Under the pieces are notes generated by a model. That model made no database searches. It saw only the letters and a program-made list of their open reading frames with translations, and was not told the DNA's origin. Positions 1-6,741 of a DNA stretch of 9,621 bases are shown here, one piece after another. Numbering within the stretch: position 1 is the stretch's first letter; every line of letters starts with the position of its first letter. Source of the stretch: JANWYU01 sp964655485 (GTDB lineage Bacteria; Bdellovibrionota; Bdellovibrionia; Bdellovibrionales; Bdellovibrionaceae); assembly GCA_964655485.1 (NCBI GenBank), contig CAZZMS010000131.1, forward strand, positions 1 through 9,621, in the 5' to 3' direction. The translations under genes and the position numbers were made by a program.

Positions 1-1611
1 TCCTTTTCCCGCATTCGTTCCCGGGGATCTTTAATCAAAGGGACCAACGGGTTTTCTAATGGGATTATCCCGTGGCTTAAAACTTTGGACTCTTCAGTGG
101 CTGCCGTTAACCAAGGGGGTAAGCGTAAGGGAGCCGCTTGCGTGTACATTGAGACTTGGCACGCTGACATCGAAGAGTTTTTAGAGCTCAGGGACAACAC
201 CGGTGATGAAGCAAAACGCACCCACAACCTCAACTTAGCGAACTGGGTTCCTGATTTGTTCATGAAACGAGTGAAAAATGACGAGATGTGGTCCTTGTTT
301 GACCCGAAAGAAGTACCACATTTTATCGAACTTTACGGCCCTGAATTCGAGGCGGCTTACTTGGAGGCGGAAAGTAAAAAGCTTTACAAAAAACAAATCA
401 AAGCTCGAGATCTCTATGCCCGCATGATGAAAACTCTGGCCCAAACGGGTAACGGGTGGATGACGTTCAAGGACGCTGCCAACCTTAAGAGTAACCAAAC
501 CGGTCAAGCCGGTAACGTGATCCATCTTTCTAACTTATGCACCGAAATCCTTGAAGTCACTAATCAAAACGAGACTGCCGTATGCAACTTAGGCTCTATT
601 AATCTTTCTCGCTACGTAGGCCCCCAAGGCTTTGATTTTAATAAGCTAGCTAAAAATGTCCAAATCGCTGTCAAGTACCTAGATCGAGTTGTTGATATTA
701 ACTTTTATCCGATCGAGACGGCTGCGCAAAGTAACCACAAATGGCGGCCCGTAGGCCTAGGAATTATGGGCTTGCAGGATGTGTTTTTCAAGCTACAGTG
801 GCCCTATGACAGTGAGGAAGCCAGAGCTCTGTCTAAAAAAATTCAAGAGGAAATTTACTACAACGCCTTAAAGGCCTCTTTGGAACTCGCTAAAATCCAT
901 GGCCCGCACAGTAACTTCCATGAAACCCGGGCGGCTCAGGGGCATTTGCAATTTGATCTATGGGGTGTACAAGCTTCAGATCCTAAACGTTGGCAAGAAC
1001 TTAAAGAAGAGATCAAAAAACATGGCTTGCGCAACTCTCTTTTGATTGCCATTGCTCCCACTGCTACCATCGCTAGCATCGTTGGCTGTTACGAAAGCAC
1101 AGAGCCTCAGGTCTCTAACTTGTTTAAGCGTGAAACCCTCTCCGGTGAGTTTTTGCAGATTAACAAGTATCTCGTGCAAACTCTCAAACAGCGTGGACTG
1201 TGGAACGAGGATATTCGAGCTAAAATTAAACTAGCGGAAGGTTCGATCCAAGACATCGATGAAATCCCAGGGGATATTAAACTTATTTATCGTACAGCTT
1301 GGGAAATTCCGATGAAATCTTTAATCGAAATGGCAGCAGACCGGGGCGCGTTTATTGATCAAAGTGCATCTTTAAACCTCTTTATGGAGTCGCCCACCAT
1401 CGGGAAGCTCTCCAGTATGTATATGTATGCTTGGGAGAAGGGACTTAAGACCACTTACTATCTACGCTCCAGGCCGGCTACACGTATTGCCAAAACCACG
1501 GTGAAAACAGACCCAGCGACCGTAATCAGTAGTAGCAAAAAAACTTACAGCGAAAGCGAAGCCATCGCTTGCTCTTTGGAAAATCCAGAGGCTTGTGAGG
1601 CCTGCCAATAA
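1..1611 (+). CDS. nrdA: Ribonucleoside-diphosphate reductase, alpha (large) subunit, class I, 5'-truncated by window edge
   Basis: This is the catalytic subunit of class I ribonucleotide reductase, which reduces NDPs to dNDPs in the cytoplasm together with NrdB. The frame is open from base 1, and the first 28 codons (SRGS, GTNGFSNG, PWLK) are typical internal NrdA sequence, so the real start lies upstream; the TTG at 85 is not the start. Visible active-site elements are NLCTEI at 532-549, with the thiyl-radical Cys codon at 538-540 flanked by the conserved Asn and Glu, and the partner of the reducible Cys pair in AVCNLGS (codon 583-585). The PTATIA loop and the radical-transfer tyrosine pair in TTYYLR (1456-1461) are also present. 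The C-terminus ends CEACQ, giving the redox-shuttle cysteine pair that passes electrons from thioredoxin or glutaredoxin. The N-terminal ATP-cone region is outside the window, so allosteric type cannot be judged. nrdB follows after 88 bases, almost certainly in the same operon. Confidence 0.96.
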   Translation, partial: SFSRIRSRGSLIKGTNGFSNGIIPWLKTLDSSVAAVNQGGKRKGAACVYIETWHADIEEFLELRDNTGDEAKRTHNLNLANWVPDLFMKRVKNDEMWSLFDPKEVPHFIELYGPEFEAAYLEAESKKLYKKQIKARDLYARMMKTLAQTGNGWMTFKDAANLKSNQTGQAGNVIHLSNLCTEILEVTNQNETAVCNLGSINLSRYVGPQGFDFNKLAKNVQIAVKYLDRVVDINFYPIETAAQSNHKWRPVGLGIMGLQDVFFKLQWPYDSEEARALSKKIQEEIYYNALKASLELAKIHGPHSNFHETRAAQGHLQFDLWGVQASDPKRWQELKEEIKKHGLRNSLLIAIAPTATIASIVGCYESTEPQVSNLFKRETLSGEFLQINKYLVQTLKQRGLWNEDIRAKIKLAEGSIQDIDEIPGDIKLIYRTAWEIPMKSLIEMAADRGAFIDQSASLNLFMESPTIGKLSSMYMYAWEKGLKTTYYLRSRPATRIAKTTVKTDPATVISSSKKTYSESEAIACSLENPEACEACQ

Positions 1612-1651
1612 AAATGTTACCAATGAAAGGGACTCAGTAAAACATGAACCT

Positions 1652-1673
1652 CAGGGAAGGCTTAGCTTCCCTG
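1652..1673 (+). promoter_or_regulatory. Hairpin in the nrdA-nrdB intergenic gap
   Basis: A perfect 8-bp inverted repeat, CAGGGAAG and CTTCCCTG, encloses a 6-base loop, 14 bases upstream of the nrdB ribosome binding site. No T-tract follows (the next bases are TAAAGG), so it does not look like an intrinsic terminator. It could be an mRNA processing or stability element that adjusts the NrdA:NrdB ratio, or a remnant. A 10-codon frame with an ATG start (1644-1676) runs through it, but its ribosome binding site is poor and I do not call it a gene. Confidence 0.5.
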
Positions 1674-1687
1674 TAAAGGCCAAATAA

Positions 1688-1694
1688 AGGAGGA
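1688..1694 (+). promoter_or_regulatory. Strong Shine-Dalgarno site of nrdB
   Basis: The sequence AGGAGGA lies 5 bases before the ATG at 1700 and is close to the ideal anti-16S match. It fixes the nrdB start and predicts efficient independent initiation rather than coupling to nrdA. This contrasts with the poor or absent sites before several genes of the minus-strand operon. Confidence 0.85.
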
Positions 1695-1699
1695 TACCT

Positions 1700-2698
1700 A
1701 TGATACTCGATCCTGGTTTTAATCTTACCCTTAGACCCATGAAATACCCCGTGTTTTATGAAATGTACAAAGATGCCATCAAAAACACATGGACTGTGGA
1801 TGAAGTGGATTTTTCCACAGATCTTGTGGACTTACACCACAAAATGAAGCCTGCGGAAAAACACCTTATCAATCGATTGGTGGCCTTTTTTGCTACCGGA
1901 GATTCCATTGTAGCTAATAACCTTGTGCTGAATCTTTACAAACATATCAACTCACCAGAAGCACGGATGTATTTAAGCCGTCAGCTGTTCGAGGAAGCCT
2001 TGCACGTCCAGTTTTATCTCACCCTGCTAGATAACTATCTTCCCGATCCTACGGAAAGGGAAAAAGCCTTTGCGGCCATTGACAATATTCCTTCTATTAA
2101 AAAGAAAGCGGATTTTAGTTTTAAGTGGATTGACTCCATTCATAACCTAGATCGTTTAGATACTCAGGAAAAGCGCCGCCAGTTTTTGCTCAACCAAATT
2201 TGCTTTGCGGCTTGTATTGAAGGCTTGTTCTTTTTTGCAGCGTTCGCTTATGTGTACTTCCTACGCTCTAAGGGGCTTTTGGCAGGACTGGCTACCGGAA
2301 CAAACTGGGTTTTCCGCGATGAGAGTATGCATATGGCCGCAGCCTTTGAATGTATTCGTATCGCCCGTAAAGAAGACCCAAGCTTGTTTACCCCCGAGCT
2401 TGGCGAGCAAATTAAAGAGATGATTGAAGAGGCTATCCAATGTGAAATGACTTTTGCTGCGGATCTTCTGGACCAGGGTGTGGCGGGTTTAACCTTGCCT
2501 GACATTCGAAGTTACCTACAGTACGTAGCCGATCAACGCTTTGAAGTGTTGGAGTTACCCTATCGTTATGGAGCCAAAAATCCCTTCCCCTTTATGGAAC
2601 TCCAAGATGTGCAAGAATTAGCTAACTTCTTCGAGCGGCGAGTTTCTGCTTATCAAACCGGGGTGACCGGAGCTGTGACTTTTGATGAGGCCTTCTAA
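1700..2698 (+). CDS. nrdB: Ribonucleoside-diphosphate reductase, beta (radical-generating) subunit, class I with tyrosyl-radical site
   Basis: This is the small subunit of class I ribonucleotide reductase, a ferritin-fold di-metal protein that makes and stores the radical used by NrdA. It has 332 residues, shorter than the roughly 375 of E. coli NrdB but normal for many bacterial R2 proteins. Predicted metal ligands are D68 (GDSIV), E99 and H102 (EALHVQFY), E174 (CIEGLF), and E208 and H211 (RDESMH). Y106 sits in the ExxHxxxY spacing of the E. coli Tyr122 radical site, so this is not a Phe-containing class Ic protein. The C-terminus has a conserved-looking Tyr (SAYQTG) and an acidic-aromatic tail ending FDEAF, expected to carry the radical-transfer Tyr and dock on NrdA. 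The start is set by a strong ribosome binding site, and an intrinsic terminator begins 8 bases after the stop, so nrdB ends its operon. Whether the metals are Fe or Mn cannot be read from the sequence. Confidence 0.96.
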   Translation: MILDPGFNLTLRPMKYPVFYEMYKDAIKNTWTVDEVDFSTDLVDLHHKMKPAEKHLINRLVAFFATGDSIVANNLVLNLYKHINSPEARMYLSRQLFEEALHVQFYLTLLDNYLPDPTEREKAFAAIDNIPSIKKKADFSFKWIDSIHNLDRLDTQEKRRQFLLNQICFAACIEGLFFFAAFAYVYFLRSKGLLAGLATGTNWVFRDESMHMAAAFECIRIARKEDPSLFTPELGEQIKEMIEEAIQCEMTFAADLLDQGVAGLTLPDIRSYLQYVADQRFEVLELPYRYGAKNPFPFMELQDVQELANFFERRVSAYQTGVTGAVTFDEAF

Positions 2699-2705
2699 AG
2701 GACCT

Positions 2706-2727
2706 AGCCCCCGCTTGGGGGCTTTTT
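2706..2727 (+). terminator. Rho-independent terminator of the nrdAB operon
   Basis: A 7-bp GC-rich stem, AGCCCCC and GGGGGCT, with a GCTT tetraloop is followed directly by a run of five T (2723-2727). It begins 8 bases after the nrdB stop. On the minus strand the same hairpin lies just beyond the stop of the convergent gene but is not followed by a T-run there, so it should work well only for nrdB. Confidence 0.92.
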
Positions 2728-2731
2728 AGTT

Positions 2732-4279
2732 TCAGGAGCTTATGGGGGGGGACACAAACCATCCCACGATCTGCCTTCGAGATTTAGAAAACTCTACACC
2801 AAGCTCAATGATTTTCACTCCCGCTTGACTATATTTTGCGGAATAGCTTTTTTCCTGAATCTGCTTTAAAGATTGTCCGGTGGCCTCATGATCCACCAAT
2901 TTAAACTCTATAATCCAGACGCTCTGCCCTACACGTACGACAAGATCACATTGCCCCCAGTGACTTACGTCTTCAGCGATGATGTCTAAACCCAAGGCTG
3001 CCAGATGACTGTAAAACACACTGGCGTAGTAACCTTCAAACTGTGCCATGGGATTATTGCGATACCAATCATGAGGGATAGATGCGTAAAGCTGCTCAAA
3101 ATGAGAGCGAATAAAAGAGTTGTCCAAACTTTCAAAAGCCCGAATGAGGCTTAAACTGGCTTTCATAACTTGCGCCTCATGTGGGATCCATGCTCCCAAC
3201 AATGAACGATTTAATGCCTGACGGACCTCCAAGTTCGGTACACTTAAAGTGTATGCCACAAAATTATTAACCCGCTCCTTTTTAGCGATGGTCAAGTAAC
3301 CGGTCTGCCATAACATGGCCTCAGGTTGAATATGATCCACATCAAAGGCCGAAAGTAACTCATCATCGGCGAAAGTTTTCTCTAATTGCGGAGTAAAAAA
3401 GTTTCGAGCCTTGAGCCATTCCACCAAAAAAGTGGGAGTACCTGTTTCAAACCACCAAGCTCGAAACTCCCTAGATTGAAATAACAACAACACATCAAAC
3501 GGATTATACACTGTGGTCTGTCCCCAACGGTAACCATTATACCACTTGCGAATCTCCTCGCGATCCAGACCCTTAAGCTCTGGTGCAAACACCTGATCGA
3601 TGTCCGCATCCGTGTAGCCACAAATCGTAGCATAATGAGGATCGAGGGTGAGATCATACAAATTGTTTAAACCTGAAAAAATACTCACCCGACTGAACTT
3701 AGAAACCCCCGTAAGAAACACTAAGCGCAAATCAGCATCGCGGTCTTTAAACACAGAATAAAGATTCCTGAGTCCTTCACGCATCTCTTTAGCTAGTTCA
3801 GGCTCCGTGAGATGATCTAAAATCGGCTTGTCAGATTCATCGACTAAGACAACAGCCCTTTGACCATGTCTAACCGCTGCCTGAGTAATCAATTCCGCCA
3901 AGCTACCGGCCTCATCTTCTATGTTACTCAAACTGACACCAAGTCGAGTAGCGTTCTCTTGTAAGATTCGACGCACATGCCGCGAAAACTCGAAGCGATT
4001 CTGCAAAATACCCGCTGCAAAACTGATACGAATCACAGGATGCTTTTTTGACCAATCCCAATCATTCTCCAGATATAAGCCCTCAAATAGATCCTGCTGA
4101 CCCGAAAAGGCCTCAGCCAAAGTATCCAAAAATAAACTTTTCCCAAAACGTCTAGGACGAGATAAAAAATAATACTTACCACCATCAGCCAATTTTTTTA
4201 CTAATGGGGTTTTATCGACATAATAGTAACCCTCAGTACGAATTTCACGAAAAGTTTGAATCCCTATCGGTAACTTCAT
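2732..4279 (-). CDS. AAA-ATPase-like protein with C-terminal PD-(D/E)XK nuclease-like domain (DUF1703 class)
   Basis: This 515-residue protein has the two-part layout of the AAA-ATPase_like/PDDEXK_9 family. The N-terminal part opens with the family signature IGIQTF...YYYVDKT (residues 5-24) and a P-loop-like RPRRFGKSL (41-49) that lacks the canonical first Walker A glycine, as is usual in this family. It continues with a Walker B-like VVLVDESDKPI (143-153; family members commonly have DEYDKP) and a GVSKFSRVSIFSGLNNL sensor-like stretch (191-207). The C-terminal part has a nuclease-like core: E415, D445 (QCDLVV), and E458 and K460 (IIEFK), followed by the KQIQEKSYSAKY segment. Biological function and substrate are unknown. 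Related genes often occur in many scattered copies per genome, which suggests a mobile or defence-like role, but that is inference. AGGATGAG (4283-4290) supports the ATG at 4277-4279. The gene is convergent with nrdB, has its own likely promoter, and looks like a separate accessory unit between two conserved operons. Confidence 0.88.
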   Translation of the reverse strand: MKLPIGIQTFREIRTEGYYYVDKTPLVKKLADGGKYYFLSRPRRFGKSLFLDTLAEAFSGQQDLFEGLYLENDWDWSKKHPVIRISFAAGILQNRFEFSRHVRRILQENATRLGVSLSNIEDEAGSLAELITQAAVRHGQRAVVLVDESDKPILDHLTEPELAKEMREGLRNLYSVFKDRDADLRLVFLTGVSKFSRVSIFSGLNNLYDLTLDPHYATICGYTDADIDQVFAPELKGLDREEIRKWYNGYRWGQTTVYNPFDVLLLFQSREFRAWWFETGTPTFLVEWLKARNFFTPQLEKTFADDELLSAFDVDHIQPEAMLWQTGYLTIAKKERVNNFVAYTLSVPNLEVRQALNRSLLGAWIPHEAQVMKASLSLIRAFESLDNSFIRSHFEQLYASIPHDWYRNNPMAQFEGYYASVFYSHLAALGLDIIAEDVSHWGQCDLVVRVGQSVWIIEFKLVDHEATGQSLKQIQEKSYSAKYSQAGVKIIELGVEFSKSRRQIVGWFVSPPISS

Positions 4280-4282
4280 AAG

Positions 4283-4290
4283 CTCATCCT
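4283..4290 (-). promoter_or_regulatory. Shine-Dalgarno site of the AAA-ATPase/nuclease-like gene
   Basis: On the minus strand AGGATGAG lies just before the ATG at 4279, with 7 bases between AGGA and the ATG. It supports the chosen start, which also gives the full family N-terminus. Confidence 0.6.
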
Positions 4291-4362
4291 ATGAACTAAA
4301 ACCAGAGCCCATTTGGCAGAGTGGGTACCCCAATTCCCATGCGTCTTGATCCTTTCTTTGGC

Positions 4363-4392
4363 AGTATATCTACGTCAGACGCTAAGTGGCAA
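4363..4392 (-). promoter_or_regulatory. Predicted sigma70-type promoter for the AAA-ATPase/nuclease-like gene
   Basis: On the minus strand a -35 box TTGCCA (plus-strand 4387-4392) and a -10 box TATACT (4363-4368) are separated by 18 bases. Each matches the consensus at 5 of 6 positions. Transcription would start near 4355 and leave a leader of about 75 bases before the ATG at 4279. The leader contains a short palindrome, GGGTACCC (4323-4330), of unknown meaning. The 195-base gap between this gene and mutM (4280-4474) otherwise holds no gene, tRNA or convincing terminator that I can see. This is a prediction from sequence only. Confidence 0.6.
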
Positions 4393-4474
4393 AAACTATC
4401 TTTAACAGTCCATGAGACTTATTCCTATCCTACCAAAGAATATTTGCTGTATGGGAATGAGGCCCACACAGGGC

Positions 4475-5554
4475 TCAGCTTTGGCAGCGGGGACAAAAAA
4501 AAGTGGAACGACCTTGCACCACGAGACGTACCACTCTAGACTCCCTGCCCTTGTTTGCGCAAAGACCACAAAAATCCCTAGCATAGACCACGAGATGCGA
4601 CAAGCCTCCCGGGTTACCGTAGGTATCCACATAGGCTCCGTCAAAACTGGTACCGCCTTGATCTATACTGATTTGTAAAACCTGTAATATAGCCGCATAG
4701 AGTTTTTCTTGCTCCTCAGCTGACAGGCTGCCTGCCTGCCTTAGCGGGTGAATCCCGCCATAGGCCAGGATTTCACTGGCTAAATAGTTACCAATACCGG
4801 GAAATAGATTTTGATCTAGTAGAAGACTTTTCATAGGGCGAAAGGGAAATTGGTAACAAGCTAGGCTCACATTATCAACCCGAAACTGGGTATCCAAAGG
4901 ATCAAGGGCTAACTGATACTGCTTTTCCCAAGCAGCGAACTCCTCAGGAGTGGCCAGATGAACATGCCCAAAACGTCTGGGATCTCGGTAACAAAACCAC
5001 ACGCTATCCAAGGTACGCAAGACTTGTGTGTCGCCTGATGAGGACCTGTCTTGTCCGTTATGAGCTCCCAACTTCCGCTGACTTTCCTCCTGAGATTTAT
5101 TTCTTTTAATCCGCATTCTTATATGCTCATGCTCATCCCACGCAGGATTGGCTCCGGTTTTAATCAACCACTGTCCACTCATGCCGAGATGCCCTATAAG
5201 GTAATAAGTAGCATCTCTCGTATGTTCGGAAGTTTTTGAATTTACTGGGCTAACATCCCCTCGGGTCACACTGGCCCACAACCATTTTCCAAACCGGGAA
5301 AAAGGATGGAGGGTGTAACCGGAAAGACTGGACCAAGCCTGCGCTTGGTGGGAGGACTCATGCTTCGGAGGAGACTTAAACACCATAGAAGAGAAATCAT
5401 CCCTACGAGATGGAGCTCGGCTAGAGCTAGGAGTTTGGTAACTAAACTTCCGCAACTGGTAATAACTCGGACGAAACAAAACTTGCTCTACCGAAGCCGG
5501 CAAAAAAGCATTCAGCTGTCGCCTAACGGTTTCCACCTCAGCAAGCTCGGGCAT
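4475..5554 (-). CDS. mutM: Formamidopyrimidine-DNA glycosylase (Fpg/MutM), enlarged by hydrophilic insertions
   Basis: Fpg is a base-excision repair enzyme that removes 8-oxoguanine and formamidopyrimidines and cuts the strand at the resulting site. All hallmark elements are present: MPELAEVETVRR with the catalytic P2 and E3, a lysine in the RFGKWLW strand (K90), HLGMSG with the base-stack-filling Met, YRDPRRFG, the helix-two-turn-helix LLLDQNLFPGIGNYLASEIL, and a C-terminal zinc finger with CxxC pairs (CGLC and CPRC) that includes the conserved Arg of GRSTFFCP. At 359 residues it is far longer than the usual 270 or so. The extra length sits in three polar loops: about residues 40-75 (Ser/Arg/His-rich), 86-106, and 128-160 (Lys/Gln/Ser-rich). 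The start lies 3 bases after the top6A stop with no proper Shine-Dalgarno site, so translation is probably coupled to top6A. The insertions keep the frame and leave the core intact, so I expect an active enzyme. Confidence 0.95.
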   Translation of the reverse strand: MPELAEVETVRRQLNAFLPASVEQVLFRPSYYQLRKFSYQTPSSSRAPSRRDDFSSMVFKSPPKHESSHQAQAWSSLSGYTLHPFSRFGKWLWASVTRGDVSPVNSKTSEHTRDATYYLIGHLGMSGQWLIKTGANPAWDEHEHIRMRIKRNKSQEESQRKLGAHNGQDRSSSGDTQVLRTLDSVWFCYRDPRRFGHVHLATPEEFAAWEKQYQLALDPLDTQFRVDNVSLACYQFPFRPMKSLLLDQNLFPGIGNYLASEILAYGGIHPLRQAGSLSAEEQEKLYAAILQVLQISIDQGGTSFDGAYVDTYGNPGGLSHLVVYARDFCGLCANKGRESRVVRLVVQGRSTFFCPRCQS

Positions 5555-5557
5555 AGC

Positions 5558-6721
5558 CTAGACGTAACTGCCGGAGCGAATTTTCTCAAGAATAATTTTT
5601 TCGGTTTTGATAGGATCCCTGGGGTCTACAGAGAAATAAGACTGCTGTTCACAACGAATTTTTTCTTTAATCAGCCAACGTAAAATATCGGCTAAGCCCT
5701 TATTTTTCTTATCCAAAAAGAAAGGATCATTACTTAAAGCATCCTTGGCTTTTTTCAAAGCTCGGGCCTCACTGGGATCGGATTCCTTCACCCGATAAAA
5801 AGGCAAATCGTATTTTTTCACATCCTCTGGTAACACTCCCAGGAAACGCACCTCCGGCGCACTGAAATCAGCGTTACGAATTAAACTTGCCGCACTCCCC
5901 GCCTTTAGGGTTCGGAAAATGTTTTGCAAGGTATAAGCATCCAAATCGCCAAAGAAAAACATGGGGGCCCCGATTTGCTCTTGGATCAGCTTACACCAGC
6001 CCCGCACCCCGTTACTGGGTACCCCCTGCGCACCAATTAAGATACACGAGTTGCGTTTGGTAAAACCCATCGTTTGCAGGGTATTGGCCGTACCTTCAGA
6101 TTCTACAATTAACACGAAATCAATTTTTTTCTTGGCTTTCAGCTTCAACGACTGAGGTTTATTTTTTGGCTGAAAGGGAGTGGTTCCCAAGGTCGACAAA
6201 TCCACCACGGCTTTAGAGCCATCAGGCAGAGTCTCTGTGACCACAAGCTGCTGAGAGTAGGTCTGCCCTCCTCGATCATTGGCAAAACAATTAAGCTCTT
6301 CTCGATAGACCCGAAGCATATCACCGATAAAGTCAATAATATCATCACTTTCTTTTTGATCCTCAAAATCCAACGGACGAAGCTGGTGACTACCTTTGAT
6401 AAGACCCTTGGCTATATAGTAAAGCTCCCTTTTGGTGTTCACGGCTCCGATCTCAAGATTACGCAAAAGTATCTCAAGCAAAAACACCACCCGGGCCAGC
6501 TTTTGCACACTCGAAACATTCAACTCCGTGCGAACTTTTTTATCTCCCGGAGTCAAAAAACCCACCTTAGGATCATACTCAGCATTGTCCAAAGAGGCTT
6601 TCACCGCCTCTAATACAGGTCTTCGGCTTTTTTCTAAGTCGGCTAGCATTTTTTCTGCCAAACGCTTAGCCTCTTTGGGGATATCAATATTAAGCTCACG
6701 GATTTTCATTAAACCAGCCAT
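5558..6721 (-). CDS. top6A: DNA topoisomerase VI, subunit A (Spo11-type DNA-cleaving subunit)
   Basis: This is the catalytic subunit of type IIB topoisomerase VI, homologous to Spo11, which makes double-strand breaks through a tyrosine-DNA linkage while Top6B supplies ATP-driven strand passage. It has 387 residues, normal for the family. The N-terminal winged-helix (CAP-like) domain ends in the active-site motif NTKRELYYIAK (95-105), where Y102 is the likely catalytic tyrosine, by analogy with the second aromatic of this motif in yeast Spo11. The Toprim domain follows, with E207 in LIVESEG and a DxD pair D259/D261 in FGDLDAY as Mg ligands. Archaeal proteins usually read DGDP here, so this is a divergent branch. 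The family's glycine-proline segment appears as GAQGVPSNGVRGW (230-242). The ATG at 6721 has GAGGA (6726-6730) 4 bases upstream; a second Met at codon 5 is less well supported. The gene sits 20 bases after top6B, as expected for subunits made in equal amounts. Confidence 0.93.
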   Translation of the reverse strand: MAGLMKIRELNIDIPKEAKRLAEKMLADLEKSRRPVLEAVKASLDNAEYDPKVGFLTPGDKKVRTELNVSSVQKLARVVFLLEILLRNLEIGAVNTKRELYYIAKGLIKGSHQLRPLDFEDQKESDDIIDFIGDMLRVYREELNCFANDRGGQTYSQQLVVTETLPDGSKAVVDLSTLGTTPFQPKNKPQSLKLKAKKKIDFVLIVESEGTANTLQTMGFTKRNSCILIGAQGVPSNGVRGWCKLIQEQIGAPMFFFGDLDAYTLQNIFRTLKAGSAASLIRNADFSAPEVRFLGVLPEDVKKYDLPFYRVKESDPSEARALKKAKDALSNDPFFLDKKNKGLADILRWLIKEKIRCEQQSYFSVDPRDPIKTEKIILEKIRSGSYV

Positions 6722-6725
6722 GTCG

Positions 6726-6730
6726 TCCTC
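6726..6730 (-). promoter_or_regulatory. Shine-Dalgarno site of top6A
   Basis: On the minus strand GAGGA lies in the 20-base gap after the top6B stop (TAA, 6742-6744), 4 bases from the ATG at 6719-6721. It favours this start over the Met four codons further in (6707-6709). Confidence 0.6.
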
Positions 6731-6741
6731 ACTCTCAGGTG

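Noticed and set aside
85..87. TTG as the start of nrdA
   Set aside because: The frame is open back to base 1 and the upstream 28 codons match internal conserved NrdA sequence, so the gene is truncated by the window edge.
1994..2017. Class Ic (radical-tyrosine-free) NrdB
   Set aside because: The ExxHxxxY spacing places a Tyr (Y106) at the radical position, so the standard tyrosyl-radical type is favoured.
2744..2751. Run of eight G (C8 in the minus-strand AAA-like gene) as a phase-variation tract
   Set aside because: It lies five codons from the stop. Loss of a base trims only the last few residues and gain extends the tail, so an on/off switch is unlikely.
4440..4480. Terminator after mutM
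   Set aside because: The only inverted repeat (GCCC and GGGC around a 5-base loop, with a bulged extension) is short and has no T-run, so transcription may read on toward the AAA-like gene.
4321..4678. Plus-strand frames of 72 and 88 codons over the mutM 3' end and the gap
   Set aside because: They overlap conserved mutM codons for the zinc finger, lack ribosome binding sites and resemble no known protein.
5306..5683. 125-codon plus-strand frame opposite the mutM start and top6A end
   Set aside because: It is antisense to two conserved genes, and its length is explained by the codon composition of the mutM insertions.
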